Source: Fodinibius halophilus (lineage in GTDB: Bacteria; Bacteroidota; Rhodothermia; Balneolales; Balneolaceae). From it: a DNA stretch of 64,000 nt. Below are positions 54,209-62,932 of the stretch, one piece after another. Both the position numbers and the translations under genes were made by a program. The stretch is taken from assembly GCF_011059105.1 (NCBI RefSeq), contig NZ_JAALLS010000002.1, positions 1-64,000 on the forward strand. Direction: 5' to 3'. The notes under the pieces are model-generated. The model was given only the letters and a program-made list of their open reading frames with translations, had not been told where the DNA came from and made no database searches. The first letter of the stretch is position 1. Every line of letters starts with the position of its first letter.

Positions 54209-54268
54209 AAGGTTTAGAAGATAACGGTTTTTTGCCTCCTTTTAACAGCAAACTTCCCAGTCTGAAAT

Positions 54269-55177
54269 TTACCGATATGAACTCAGTGTTCGCCAGAGGT
54301 ATATATTCAAATAAGACTCCCAGCCGGCAAAAGGGGTGAATAGCTCTTCCACTTCTTCCCGGTTGGGTTTTCGATTCAGCCCAAGCAGCTCCGATACAGC
54401 ACTTTGCAGTCCCGTATCCCCATAAGTAATGCAGTTGGGTTGCTGGAGCGACTTCATCAGCACATAATTAGCTGTCCATTCGCCCACGCCCCTGATTTTG
54501 GTCAGCCGATCGAGCATCTGTTGACGGTCGGGGAGGCTCGTGAGTGAGGATTTCTCCAATGCTCCTTCGGCAAACTGTTGCGCTATACCGATAATATATT
54601 CCCCTTTCCTGCGTGAAAACTGCATCTCCCTGAGTTCATCAGCTGTTAATTGTGCCAACACCTCCGGCTCCGGGAAAAAGTAGTGTCGTTGAGAATCGTA
54701 GGTGATGAAAGTGCCAAATTTCTCAACCAGTCGGCGCTTGAGTTTATATGCAAAGGTTAAGTTTATCTGCTGCCCAATTACGCACCAGCAGAGAGCTTCA
54801 AACAGATCAGGTATGCCAATCAACCGAAGTCCGTGATAACGATCAGGCATCCACGCGAGTTCGTCATGTTGTTCAAGTAATTCGTAAAACGGCTGCAGGT
54901 CACGCTCAAGGCCAAGCCAATCAACAATATATTGCTTTGCCTCGCTGAAATGATTTTTCGGAATAGCACCCGTGCACTCTTCTACTTTTAGATGCGTTTC
55001 TTGCTGACTGATTGCAAACAATCCCTTCTCCCCGTTAATACGCAACGGTTTTCGGATCGTCGCATCTTCAATTGAAAATAGGCAATCATCATAGCCGCGG
55101 TCCAAAAAGTTACGGCATTCGGCAAACGAAAATATCTTAGGTGTGGAAATGTAGATGGTATCATTTTCTGTACTCAT
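54269..55177 (-). CDS. DNA-3-methyladenine glycosylase II (AlkA-type)
   Basis: About 302 residues from ATG 55177; a TTG at 55213 would add a hydrophobic leader that AlkA does not need. A C-terminal HhH-GPD domain carries the hairpin TKIRGVGEWTANYVLMKSL and the catalytic Asp in CITYGDTGLQ. The N-terminal domain (ECRNFLDRGYDDCLF) is the AlkA beta domain. It removes alkylated bases, starting base-excision repair, which fits the neighbouring Ada parts. Confidence 0.9.
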   Translation of the reverse strand: MSTENDTIYISTPKIFSFAECRNFLDRGYDDCLFSIEDATIRKPLRINGEKGLFAISQQETHLKVEECTGAIPKNHFSEAKQYIVDWLGLERDLQPFYELLEQHDELAWMPDRYHGLRLIGIPDLFEALCWCVIGQQINLTFAYKLKRRLVEKFGTFITYDSQRHYFFPEPEVLAQLTADELREMQFSRRKGEYIIGIAQQFAEGALEKSSLTSLPDRQQMLDRLTKIRGVGEWTANYVLMKSLQQPNCITYGDTGLQSAVSELLGLNRKPNREEVEELFTPFAGWESYLNIYLWRTLSSYR

Positions 55178-55292
55178 AGAATCAATAATAAGCAACAGTG
55201 AAAGAAATCCCACCCATTACTTGCGTAACTCTTCAGTTACATATATATTAGTAACCAAACAGTTACGCATAATGTTATAATCTAATGAACCT

Positions 55293-55613
55293 ATGCAACG
55301 AGATGTATTTCAGGCAATCGCCGATCCTACGCGCAGAGCAATTATCGACCTTTTGGCCAACAAGTCTCTCCCGGTTAATGGGGTGGCTAAAAACTTCGAT
55401 ATCAGTCGCCCGGCTGTTTCCAAGCATATCAAAATATTGAATGAGTGCGGCCTGGTGGTGATCCGAAAAAAAGGGCGGAAACGATTCTGCCGGGCCGATC
55501 CGCGTAAGCTGCAAGAAGTGGCCGAATGGACGGCAAAATACCAGAAGTTTTGGTCCAAAAAACTGGACGCGCTGGAAGCGTTGCTTGTTGAAGAGGATGA
55601 CAATCAAGAATAA
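55293..55613 (+). CDS. ArsR-family transcriptional regulator
   Basis: A 106-residue winged-helix repressor: QAIADPTRRAIIDLLANK, then NFDISRPAVSKHIKIL and GLVVIRKKGRKRFCRAD. It has the HTH of ArsR but no metal-binding cysteine pair in the recognition helix, as in the ArsR subgroup paired with SRPBCC proteins. It heads a five-gene operon and probably regulates it. Confidence 0.94.
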   Translation: MQRDVFQAIADPTRRAIIDLLANKSLPVNGVAKNFDISRPAVSKHIKILNECGLVVIRKKGRKRFCRADPRKLQEVAEWTAKYQKFWSKKLDALEALLVEEDDNQE

Positions 55614-55627
55614 ATAACCATCAAAAT

Positions 55628-56095
55628 ATGGACACTTTCAAAGCAGTAGCGAAATCCGAAATGCTGATCCGCACGCCGGTCAGCGAAGTTTTTGAATCTT
55701 TTATTGACCCTAAAATTACTTCCGAATTTTGGTTCACCCAAGGAAGTGATCGATTGGAAACAGGTAAAAAGATAGAGTGGAAATGGGAACAGTTTGGAAT
55801 TTCAGCGACTATCAGCGTAACTGAAATAAAACAAAACGAACTTATCCGGTATCAGTGGCACTCCGGTGAAGGCGACACTGATTACAGGAATGTTGAAATA
55901 TCTTTCGAGTCCAAATCGGATGAAACCACTTTTGTGCAGGTCGTTGAAAGCGGCTTTGATAAAAATGACGATCACTTAATTGAACAGGTTGCCGGCCAAA
56001 CCGAAGGCTGGGCGCTGGTGTTGTCGGCATCAAAAGCTTGGTTAGAACATGGCATCAATTTGAACCTGATCAGTGATCATAAACCTGAGATTTAA
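55628..56095 (+). CDS. SRPBCC (AHSA1-type) domain protein
   Basis: A 155-residue helix-grip protein: IRTPVSEVFESFIDPKITSEFWFTQGSDRLETG and GWALVLSASKAWLEHGI are typical of Aha1-type SRPBCC proteins. They bind hydrophobic ligands; catalytic activity is not established. It lies 14 bp after the ArsR gene. Confidence 0.92.
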   Translation: MDTFKAVAKSEMLIRTPVSEVFESFIDPKITSEFWFTQGSDRLETGKKIEWKWEQFGISATISVTEIKQNELIRYQWHSGEGDTDYRNVEISFESKSDETTFVQVVESGFDKNDDHLIEQVAGQTEGWALVLSASKAWLEHGINLNLISDHKPEI

Positions 56096-56113
56096 CCATC
56101 ATCTGAAATAAAT

Positions 56114-56335
56114 ATGGGATCCATCGAAGTATATAAAACAGATGTAGAAGACCGGGTAACAGCAAAATCTATTGTGGATACCATCCGCCAAAGTCTGCCA
56201 AATTGTAATCCCAGCTTTGATCTCGAAGACTGTGATAAAGTGCTAAGAGTTGAGAGTTTGAACGATGAAATCAATGAGTCGAAGATCAGAAACATCCTGC
56301 AAGACTACGGTTACCACATGGAAAATCTACCTTAG
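56114..56335 (+). CDS. Small HMA-fold-like protein
   Basis: A 73-residue protein with the beta-alpha-beta layout of heavy-metal-associated domains (SIEVYKTDVEDRVTAKSIVDTIRQ...KVLRVES...ILQDYGYHMENL). The CxxC metal motif is absent, and there are only two unpaired-looking cysteines. A similar protein is encoded at 62543. It is embedded in the ArsR operon, so it may act with the SRPBCC proteins. Confidence 0.7.
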   Translation: MGSIEVYKTDVEDRVTAKSIVDTIRQSLPNCNPSFDLEDCDKVLRVESLNDEINESKIRNILQDYGYHMENLP

Positions 56336-56367
56336 TAGCGAAAACACAATAAAAAATCAGCCATCCT

Positions 56368-56817
56368 ATGGAAAAAGAAGAGACCAAAAACCACCCGCAG
56401 CTAACAGTAACCAAACGTTTTAATGTCCCGGCCGAAAACGTATTCGACGCCTGGCTGGATCCGGAAATAATCAGCCAATGGATGTTTGGGCCAGAGCTGA
56501 GAGATGAAGAAATCATCAAGCTGGAAACAGATCCCCGGGAAGGGGGCCCATTTTCTTTTGTGGTCCGCCGGGGAGACGATGTGCTCAATCATTTGGGAAA
56601 ATATTTGGAAATCGATCGCCCACACAGGCTGGTATTTACCTGGGGAGTAGAATCCGAATCGGCAGAAGAAAGCGAGGTAACTATTGATATTGAATCCACA
56701 GAAACCAGTTGCCAACTGACACTGGTGCACGAACTGGATCCAAAATGGGAAGAGTATGCATGCCGGACCAAAGAAGGCTGGAGCACCATGCTTGAAAAGC
56801 TGAAAGAAATCGTTTAA
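56368..56817 (+). CDS. SRPBCC (AHSA1-type) domain protein
   Basis: A 149-residue protein: TVTKRFNVPAENVFDAWLDPEIISQWMFG, then DPREGGPFSFVVRRGDDVLNHLGKYLEIDRPHRLVFTWG and EGWSTMLEKL. This is the form normally cotranscribed with an ArsR regulator. Ligand unknown. Confidence 0.93.
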   Translation: MEKEETKNHPQLTVTKRFNVPAENVFDAWLDPEIISQWMFGPELRDEEIIKLETDPREGGPFSFVVRRGDDVLNHLGKYLEIDRPHRLVFTWGVESESAEESEVTIDIESTETSCQLTLVHELDPKWEEYACRTKEGWSTMLEKLKEIV

Positions 56818-56832
56818 CTCAAAACAACTATT

Positions 56833-57210
56833 ATGAAAATTTCAATGACAAGCGTTCATGTCGATGATCCTCTGAAAGCATTTGAATTTTATACCGAAAC
56901 GCTTGATTTCAAAGAGCAAATGTATATGCCTGAGGCAAAGGTGGCTATTGTGGTTTCGCCAGAAGAGCCAGAAGGAACAGCACTGCTTTTGGAGCCCAGT
57001 GATAACCCCGTAGCTCAACACTACAAGCAAGGGCTTTATGAAGAGGGGTTACCGGCCATAGTACTTGAGGTAGATGATATCTGGCAAGAATACGACCGCC
57101 TCACTAAGGCAGGGGTGGAGTTTAAAAAGGAACCCACCCAAACAGACTGGGGCTACGAGGCAATCTTTGACGATACCTGCGGCAACTACATCCAGATGAC
57201 ACAAGTGTAA
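56833..57210 (+). CDS. VOC-family (glyoxalase-like) protein
   Basis: A 125-residue vicinal-oxygen-chelate domain: ISMTSVHVDDPLKAFEFYTETLDF and FKKEPTQTDWGYEAIFDDTCGNYIQMTQ, with the potential metal ligands His9 and the late Glu/Asp region. Members include glyoxalases and resistance proteins. It belongs to the ArsR-SRPBCC operon, 15 bp after the previous gene. Confidence 0.92.
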   Translation: MKISMTSVHVDDPLKAFEFYTETLDFKEQMYMPEAKVAIVVSPEEPEGTALLLEPSDNPVAQHYKQGLYEEGLPAIVLEVDDIWQEYDRLTKAGVEFKKEPTQTDWGYEAIFDDTCGNYIQMTQV

Positions 57211-57435
57211 ATGATATATGTTCGATATAAAGAAGTAGGAGCACGAAAGTCTTCCCTTGAAGGGAGCTAATCAATTTCAGCAGTTTTGAAGTCGATCCGA
57301 GGGTGTTCTTCTCTCATAACGGAACACCTCCCGTCCAAATACCACAAAATAATGTGGGATTTGGACACCCTCTTCAAGGAGGGATGACAGATACCTATTT
57401 CGCCTTAAATACAAAAAAAATAAATGGAATATGCT

Positions 57436-57981
57436 ATGAATGATAATTACGGAACCTTTACAGAACCGGGAACGGTTCGGTTTGAACGGCTGCTGCCGGG
57501 ACCGATAGAGCGAGTATGGGCGTACCTGACCGATTCGGAAAAACGCGGAAAGTGGCTGGCCTCCGGGGAGATGGAGCTCCGCGTGGGCGGCAAAGTGGAG
57601 TTGAATTTCTATCATGCTGACCTTTCCCCGCATGATGATCCCATCCCGGAGAAGTACCAACAGATGAAAAATGGACACACGATGTACGGTCGCATCACCC
57701 GCCTAGATCCACCGCGCCTGCTGAGCTACACCTGGGGTGAGAAGTCAGGCGATGAGTCGGAGGTAACCTTTGAGTTGGAAGAAAAAGGAGAGCATGTTCG
57801 ACTTACGCTAACACACCGGCGACTCGGCGACAATCTCGACACGCTAGCAAGTGTGGGCAGCGGCTGGCATACGCACCTGGGCATCCTTGTTGATCACCTC
57901 AACGGGCGTACACCAAAGGGATTTTGGAGGATACATACTAAACTGGAACCCCAATATAGGAAGAGAATTAATGAGCAATAG
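57436..57981 (+). CDS. SRPBCC (AHSA1-type) domain protein, third in cluster
   Basis: About 181 residues from ATG 57436 (an ATG at 57424 is possible). RFERLLPGPIERVWAYLTDSEKRGKWLASGEMELRVGG, LLSYTWG and SGWHTHLGILVDHLNG are clear family features. The 210-bp gap before it contains a degenerate GGAGGG/CTCCCT-like repeat, so it may have its own promoter. Confidence 0.9.
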   Translation: MNDNYGTFTEPGTVRFERLLPGPIERVWAYLTDSEKRGKWLASGEMELRVGGKVELNFYHADLSPHDDPIPEKYQQMKNGHTMYGRITRLDPPRLLSYTWGEKSGDESEVTFELEEKGEHVRLTLTHRRLGDNLDTLASVGSGWHTHLGILVDHLNGRTPKGFWRIHTKLEPQYRKRINEQ

Positions 57982-58019
57982 GTGGAAGCTAATCATGTAA
58001 ATGCACCACATTAAAAGCA

Positions 58020-58203
58020 ATGTCACTGCGAGGGATTCCGATGACTTTTCGGAAGACCGCGGCAGTCTCCTTTTCTTAACTCGCGAAGTGCGCCGAAGCC
58101 TTATGGTGTAGGTGTGCGTAGTATCTAAAGGATCTCCTTTAACACATCAAGTAACTATGTCAGGGAGATCGTTGCGTTTCGTTTCACTCCTCTCGCGATG
58201 ACA
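58020..58203. mobile_element. MITE-like inverted-repeat segment (TGTCACTGCGAG ends)
   Basis: The ends TGTCACTGCGAGGG (58020-) and CTCTCGCGATGACA (-58203) are imperfect inverted repeats around about 180 bp containing GGCAGTCTCC and GGGAGATCGTTGCG. A fragment of the same family is at 8693-8733. It encodes nothing. Target duplication is not evident. Confidence 0.5.
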
Positions 58204-58868
58204 GACGTTGATAGACCAGGCAATGGAAACCGAAGGAGATGCAGCTATGTGCCTCGAAGTTTTAACGTAGTGGCGGAAGATGGCCAGCAGGTTCTCAACA
58301 TAACCTATACTGCAAGCCTCTCACTCGTGCTATGCTGACCCACCCTTGTTCCATCCCTACAAGTATGGAGGGAAGTTTCGGCCAATGAATAAGCCACAAG
58401 TCATTTCGTACCGCCGTACAGGTGGTGAGAAATACCATCCGTTTGCATGGGCATCACCGAGAGAATTGAGTTATTTTGTTCTGATGTTTTATCAATAACG
58501 ATATTTGTATAGTGGAGTCACTTCTGAGTTGGAATGGGGTTACTGGAGAGTGTATGTTCATTTTTTCAGTGACGATCCGCCGGTGGGCGGACCAGCGAAG
58601 CTGGAACCACCAAAAAATTGACCGGCTGAGAATTCTGAAACCAGCTCCGAACATTCGGTGGGAGTATTTCAATGGTCCTTTGCAACAATTGCTTAAGATC
58701 TATGATATCACCGGTACTACTATGCCAAGGTGTAATCTGCCGAAACCTTTAGGTGTAGGTATGGCTTTGTAGCACAGGTATGACATACTCCTGATCGCCT
58801 GCTATTCTCTGCTCAGAATTCGTTATGCCGGAATGTTTTTTCTCCCATCTACTAAAAACTTTCTCACA

Positions 58869-58897
58869 AATAGCGCGAGCGTCTGGCTCGTGCTATT
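58869..58897. repeat. REP-type hairpin
   Basis: AATAGCGCGAGC-gtctg-GCTCGTGCTATT is an imperfect palindrome of the REP type, with A.C mismatches at matching positions in both arms. Confidence 0.6.
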
Positions 58898-58997
58898 TGA
58901 CCACCCTTAACCCGAGACTGTCCAGAAAGCCTCAGAGACTCCTTGTTTTAATATTATCTTGTACCAAGATAAGTGTGCGCACAATATCTAAAGCAAA

Positions 58998-59032
58998 TAA
59001 AAACAGGGACACGGTAAGCCATGTCCCTGCTG
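58998..59032 (-). terminator. Terminator of the SulP gene
   Basis: CAGGGACA (59004-59011) pairs with TGTCCCTG (59022-59029); on the - strand the stem is followed by TTTTTATTTGC. It lies 30 bp after the SulP stop codon. Confidence 0.85.
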
Positions 59033-59060
59033 TTATATTCACAAAATCTCTATACCGATA

Positions 59061-60599
59061 TTACGCCAGCTCGTCGGATACCAGCTTGTATTTGGGATCC
59101 TCCCAATAGTTGACATCAATAATGGCAGAAGCGTTATCGAGCATATCCCGACAGTCGGAACTGAGATGCTTCAAATGAACTTTCTTGCCTACCTTGGCAT
59201 AACGTTCAGTAACCTTATTCAATGCCTCAATAGCAGAATGATCTACCACGCGCGACTCTTCAAAATCGATAATCACCTCATCGGGATCTTCCTCTATTTT
59301 AAATTTCTCCTGGAACAGTCCTACTGATCCGAAGAAAAGCGGTCCATAAATCTCGTAGTGCTTAACGCCGTCTTCATCTATTCGCTTTCGGGCTCGAATA
59401 CGCAGTGCATTTTCCCAAGCAAACTTCAAAGCCGAAATAACGACTCCAATCAACACAGCTACAGCAAGATTATGAAAGATAATGGTAACTAATGCCACAG
59501 TAATCATCACAATAAAATCAGTATGAGGCACATTTTTAAACATCCGCAAGCTGGCCCATTCAAAGGTGCCTATCGCCACCATAAACATCAGCCCCACCAG
59601 CGCTGCCATCGGTACCTGCTCAATCAGCGAGGCGCCCACCAGTACAAACAATAGCAGGGCGACGGCGGCCACGATGCCCGATATTCGGTTCCTTCCACCT
59701 GAACTTACATTAATAATACTTTGGCCGATCATAGCACAGCCGCCCATCCCGCCAAAGAAACCACATACAGTATTGGCGATGCCTTGGGCAACACTCTCTT
59801 TGTTACCACGACCACGGGTTTCGGTCATCTCATCGACAACAGTCAGGGTTAGCAAGCTCTCAATAAGCCCAACCAGTGCCATAATCAGGGAGTAGGGAAA
59901 GACGATCATCAGGGTCTCCAGATTAAAAGGAATATCGGGGATATGGAAAGAGGGAAGTCCACCTGAAATAGAAGCAATATCGCCCACCGTTTTAGTGGGG
60001 ATACCCAAAGAAATAATAATTCCGGAGACAACCAGGATCGCCGCCAAAGATGCCGGAATGGCTTTGGTGAGCTTGGGAAGAAAGTGAATAATTGCCATGG
60101 TGAGCAGTACAAAGCCCAACATAATCAACAAGGGCGTGCCGGTAAGCCAGTGCATAGCTCCATCGGCGGCTTCGTATTGGAACTGTTTGAACTGTGACAT
60201 AAAGATGACCGCTGCCAGACCATTGACAAACCCATACATTACAGCCTGGGGAACCAGACGAATAAATTTACCCAACCGTAATACGCCAATGAGTATTTGA
60301 ATGGCCCCCATGAGCACAACTGCTGCAAACAGGTATTCGATACCATGCTGAACCACCAGGCTGACAATCACAACTGCAATTGCTCCGGTAGCTCCTGATA
60401 TCATACCGGGCCGCCCACCTAAAACGGCAGTAATCAATCCAATTATAAATGCGGAGTACAAACCTACCAGGGGACTGACCTCGGCCATCAACGAAAAGGC
60501 TACCGCTTCGGGAACCAACGCCAGGGAAACGGTCAATCCGGAAAGTACTTCATTCTTGAGGTTAAATTCTTTGTTTTTAAGTTGATCAATAAATACCAT
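59061..60599 (-). CDS. SulP-family anion transporter with STAS domain
   Basis: A 512-residue SulP permease. The transmembrane domain covers about 1-400 (SGLTVSLALVPEAVAFSLMAEVSPLVGLYSAFI; SGATGAIAVV; GFFGGMGGCAMIGQSIINVSSGGRNRISGI). A short STAS domain ends it (EVIIDFEESRVVDHSAIEALNKV). Substrates of the family are sulfate, bicarbonate or other anions; the substrate here is not known. It is monocistronic with its own terminator. Confidence 0.94.
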   Translation of the reverse strand: MVFIDQLKNKEFNLKNEVLSGLTVSLALVPEAVAFSLMAEVSPLVGLYSAFIIGLITAVLGGRPGMISGATGAIAVVIVSLVVQHGIEYLFAAVVLMGAIQILIGVLRLGKFIRLVPQAVMYGFVNGLAAVIFMSQFKQFQYEAADGAMHWLTGTPLLIMLGFVLLTMAIIHFLPKLTKAIPASLAAILVVSGIIISLGIPTKTVGDIASISGGLPSFHIPDIPFNLETLMIVFPYSLIMALVGLIESLLTLTVVDEMTETRGRGNKESVAQGIANTVCGFFGGMGGCAMIGQSIINVSSGGRNRISGIVAAVALLLFVLVGASLIEQVPMAALVGLMFMVAIGTFEWASLRMFKNVPHTDFIVMITVALVTIIFHNLAVAVLIGVVISALKFAWENALRIRARKRIDEDGVKHYEIYGPLFFGSVGLFQEKFKIEEDPDEVIIDFEESRVVDHSAIEALNKVTERYAKVGKKVHLKHLSSDCRDMLDNASAIIDVNYWEDPKYKLVSDELA

Positions 60600-61106
60600 T
60601 TGCTGTGCTAAAAGAAATAAAAATTGAAATTACCTATTCTGATGTAAACCCTCCTGATCTTATAGAAAGGACACAGTTTTAACGAACTTTTTTATCGCTA
60701 AGAAGTCTTAATAGGAGGTGGGCTAAGAAGCGAGCAAAGATACGGATTCTTCTAAGCAATAACTACTTAGAATTACACAAAATTTGGGGATGGGAATAGG
60801 TATAAAAATATTTCCATTAATATATGAGCCATCTTGCAAAGACTTTCATGAAAGATGGAAGCAATAACAGGAGTGTATTATTTACTTAGGGCTTTCAAGC
60901 ACTATTGTCGCGACCTCTCCAAAATGAAACTCTATCACACCAATCATATTGTTACTTGCAGGTTCTGACTGGAATGTTGGAGCTAAATTACATTCTAATG
61001 AAAAATATTGTAGGCCTTATTATCCACAAAAAATGAACTAAGAACTCAAAACCTACTCGTCAGAAGCAGGGACACAATGCATAGTGTCCCTGCTAATACT
61101 TACCAA
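60600..61106. other. Intergenic region without recognisable features
   Basis: It is AT-rich and contains the upstream region of the SulP gene. Apart from the terminator at 61064-61095 I see nothing in it. Confidence 0.4.
61064..61095 (-). terminator. Hairpin 3' of the DUF72 gene
   Basis: GCAGGGACAC (61066-61075) pairs with GTGTCCCTGC (61084-61093), a perfect 10-bp stem. It resembles the SulP terminator (both use GGGACA), but the following T tract is weak. Confidence 0.7.
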
Positions 61107-62003
61107 CTAAAACAGATCTGCCTGACCACCGCTCCCATCAACATTAGGTACAAATAATTCGGTATCAAAAACCTTGTTCATTTCGTTAATAAAATGTGCA
61201 GCCAGTTGCGGTGATTTCTTCTCTTTATTTTGGTGGACAAAGAAGTGAATATTTTCCAGTCCCTGCTCATGCCATATTTGCAAGCGTTGTGTCCATTCAT
61301 CCAGTCGCGATACATCGGTCGGGTGGTTAGCACCCACATACCGGATAAAGGCTTCGTTGTTCGTCAGACGCATATGTAGCAGATCGCGACGCCCGGCGGT
61401 ATCGGTAATAATATTAGCTACATCATTTTCCTCAAATAAAGCATACAGCTCATCCGCCACGCTTTCCTCATCAAACCAGTCGGGATGACGAAATTCAACG
61501 GCCAGCGGAATGCCTTCGGGCCAGTATTCCACAAAGTTTTGTACGCGGTCAAAGAACTTCGGCTTAAAATTGCCACGCAGCTGCAGAAAAACGGTTCCCA
61601 GCTTCTCTTTGAAATGCACAATGCTGTCGATAAAATCATCGGTACGCTCTTCAATGCCATTCAACCACTTAAGGTGACTAATATAGCGGTTTACCTTAGG
61701 AAAGAATTTGAAGTCGGCCGGGACCTTATCGTGCCATTTTTTAACCTGATCCTCATCAAAGATGTTATAAAAAGTGGCGTTAAGCTCCACACAGTTGAAC
61801 TGCCTGCTATAATAGGTCAGTTCATCACCGGTTCCTTTGGGATAGAAACCCTTTAAATCATTCCGATTCCACTTCGCACATCCCACAAAGAGATTGGGTT
61901 TTCCGGGATCCCCATTCTGCCCTAACATGGATTGGGTGCCGGGATGATCTTCCGGAAGGGCATATTCAACTTTTTCAGGATTATCGACGCTACCAAATTT
62001 CAT
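61107..62003 (-). CDS. DUF72 family protein
   Basis: A 298-residue TIM-barrel-like protein. LFVGCAKWNRNDLKGFYPKG, the YYSRQFNCVELNATFYN motif, FKFFPKVNRYISHL and GTVFLQLRGNFKPK are family hallmarks, followed by LHMRLTNNEAFIRYVG. Function is unknown. It is monocistronic. Confidence 0.94.
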   Translation of the reverse strand: MKFGSVDNPEKVEYALPEDHPGTQSMLGQNGDPGKPNLFVGCAKWNRNDLKGFYPKGTGDELTYYSRQFNCVELNATFYNIFDEDQVKKWHDKVPADFKFFPKVNRYISHLKWLNGIEERTDDFIDSIVHFKEKLGTVFLQLRGNFKPKFFDRVQNFVEYWPEGIPLAVEFRHPDWFDEESVADELYALFEENDVANIITDTAGRRDLLHMRLTNNEAFIRYVGANHPTDVSRLDEWTQRLQIWHEQGLENIHFFVHQNKEKKSPQLAAHFINEMNKVFDTELFVPNVDGSGGQADLF

Positions 62004-62542
62004 AATGCTATTCGTTCTTTAAATTTTTCTGACTCTAACGCTTCAAAAAGACTGGCTAATTATTTTATTGGACTAGGCACTGGAAATTACTGTTCTTATC
62101 CGCCATATTCATTATAAAAACAATCGTTTAATCCATGGCCAGTTGCACCTACATACCGCAGGGAAAGTTATCCCTATATGTAAAGAAGTTTTACTATGTG
62201 GATGGCCATAGCCTACCGTCAATCCATAATTTTTAGCAACTTTATTTTGCAACATCTATTCTGATATTTTGTTGCATATCCGCAGGACGGCAAAACCAGC
62301 CGCCCGACGAAACTGTCACTACCTACAAAAAATACACAGGAAGCCCTAGAACTTGAGATTGTCATTAAAAGTTTCAGCATTTCTCCTAATGTCGCTCGTC
62401 CTGTGGGGTAGATACTGCCTCGCCACAAAATTATTATTTCCCCTTTGACATAACGTTGTCAGTAGTTCCTATTAACTTATTACAAAGTAAATAAGACTAT
62501 ATTAATTCTGTAGGCTAAAAAATTTAGAACTGTTTTATCAAA
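62004..62542. other. Intergenic region
   Basis: It has a degenerate repeat (CAGCCGCCCGACGAAA, shared with 9840-9856) near 62299 and a TTGACATAACGTTGTCA motif near 62454 that may be part of the promoter of the small HMA-like gene. No coding frame is convincing. Confidence 0.45.
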
Positions 62543-62782
62543 ATGAATAATATTATTTCACCAAAGCTGAAGATACTTGTCTTCCGATCAAATATTGATA
62601 CTTCCGAAAAAGTGATGCAAGTGAGAAATGAGCTGACAAGACTGGATCATATCTACCGGGTTGACGTTGATCTGAATAATTCAGAAAACGTTCTGCGCCT
62701 GGAATGTCATCCCAGCTTTTCATCTGAGCAACTTGAACAACAAGTGGATAAAATGGGCTTCCACTGCTCTAAACTCAAATGA
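62543..62782 (+). CDS. Small HMA-fold-like protein, second copy
   Basis: A 79-residue protein with the layout LKILVFRSNIDTSEKVMQVRNELTRL...YRVDVDLNNSENVLRLEC...EQQVDKMGFHCSKL, like an HMA domain without CxxC. It is related in plan to the one at 56114. Its terminator follows directly, so it is a single-gene unit. Confidence 0.7.
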   Translation: MNNIISPKLKILVFRSNIDTSEKVMQVRNELTRLDHIYRVDVDLNNSENVLRLECHPSFSSEQLEQQVDKMGFHCSKLK

Positions 62783-62814
62783 GGACAGATCGCAATTTAA
62801 ATAAACATTAATAA

Positions 62815-62845
62815 GACCCCCGGCATTTTTAAAATGCGGGGGATT
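62815..62845 (+). terminator. Terminator of the HMA-like gene
   Basis: CCCCCGGCATTTT pairs with AAAATGCGGGGG (62817-62842) with one bulge; ATTTACTT follows. It lies 35 bp after the stop codon. Confidence 0.8.
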
Positions 62846-62932
62846 TACTTCACGGCTATATTTTTTTGCTTATCTAAACTGATAAGCTATCTTCGTTTAT
62901 CCCGTTAGGCTAAGCGATTAACAATACCTATT

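Larger units (their letters stand above)
57982..59000. repeat. Repeat-rich gene desert
   Basis: About 1 kb without a gene. It holds an element-like pair of inverted sequences (GTCACTGCGAGG near 58021 and CTCGCGATGACA near 58191), a GATCCGCCGGTGGGCGGACC palindrome near 58574, and a REP-type hairpin at 58869-58897. The visible ORFs do not look coding. Confidence 0.6.

Noticed and set aside
57982-59000. tRNA or other stable RNA gene
   Set aside because: The hairpins are REP- and MITE-like; no cloverleaf with a TTCRANNC arm could be built here or elsewhere in the window.
60600-61106. Possible small RNA between SulP and DUF72
   Set aside because: Apart from the hairpin belonging to the DUF72 3' end I found no promoter or second structure.
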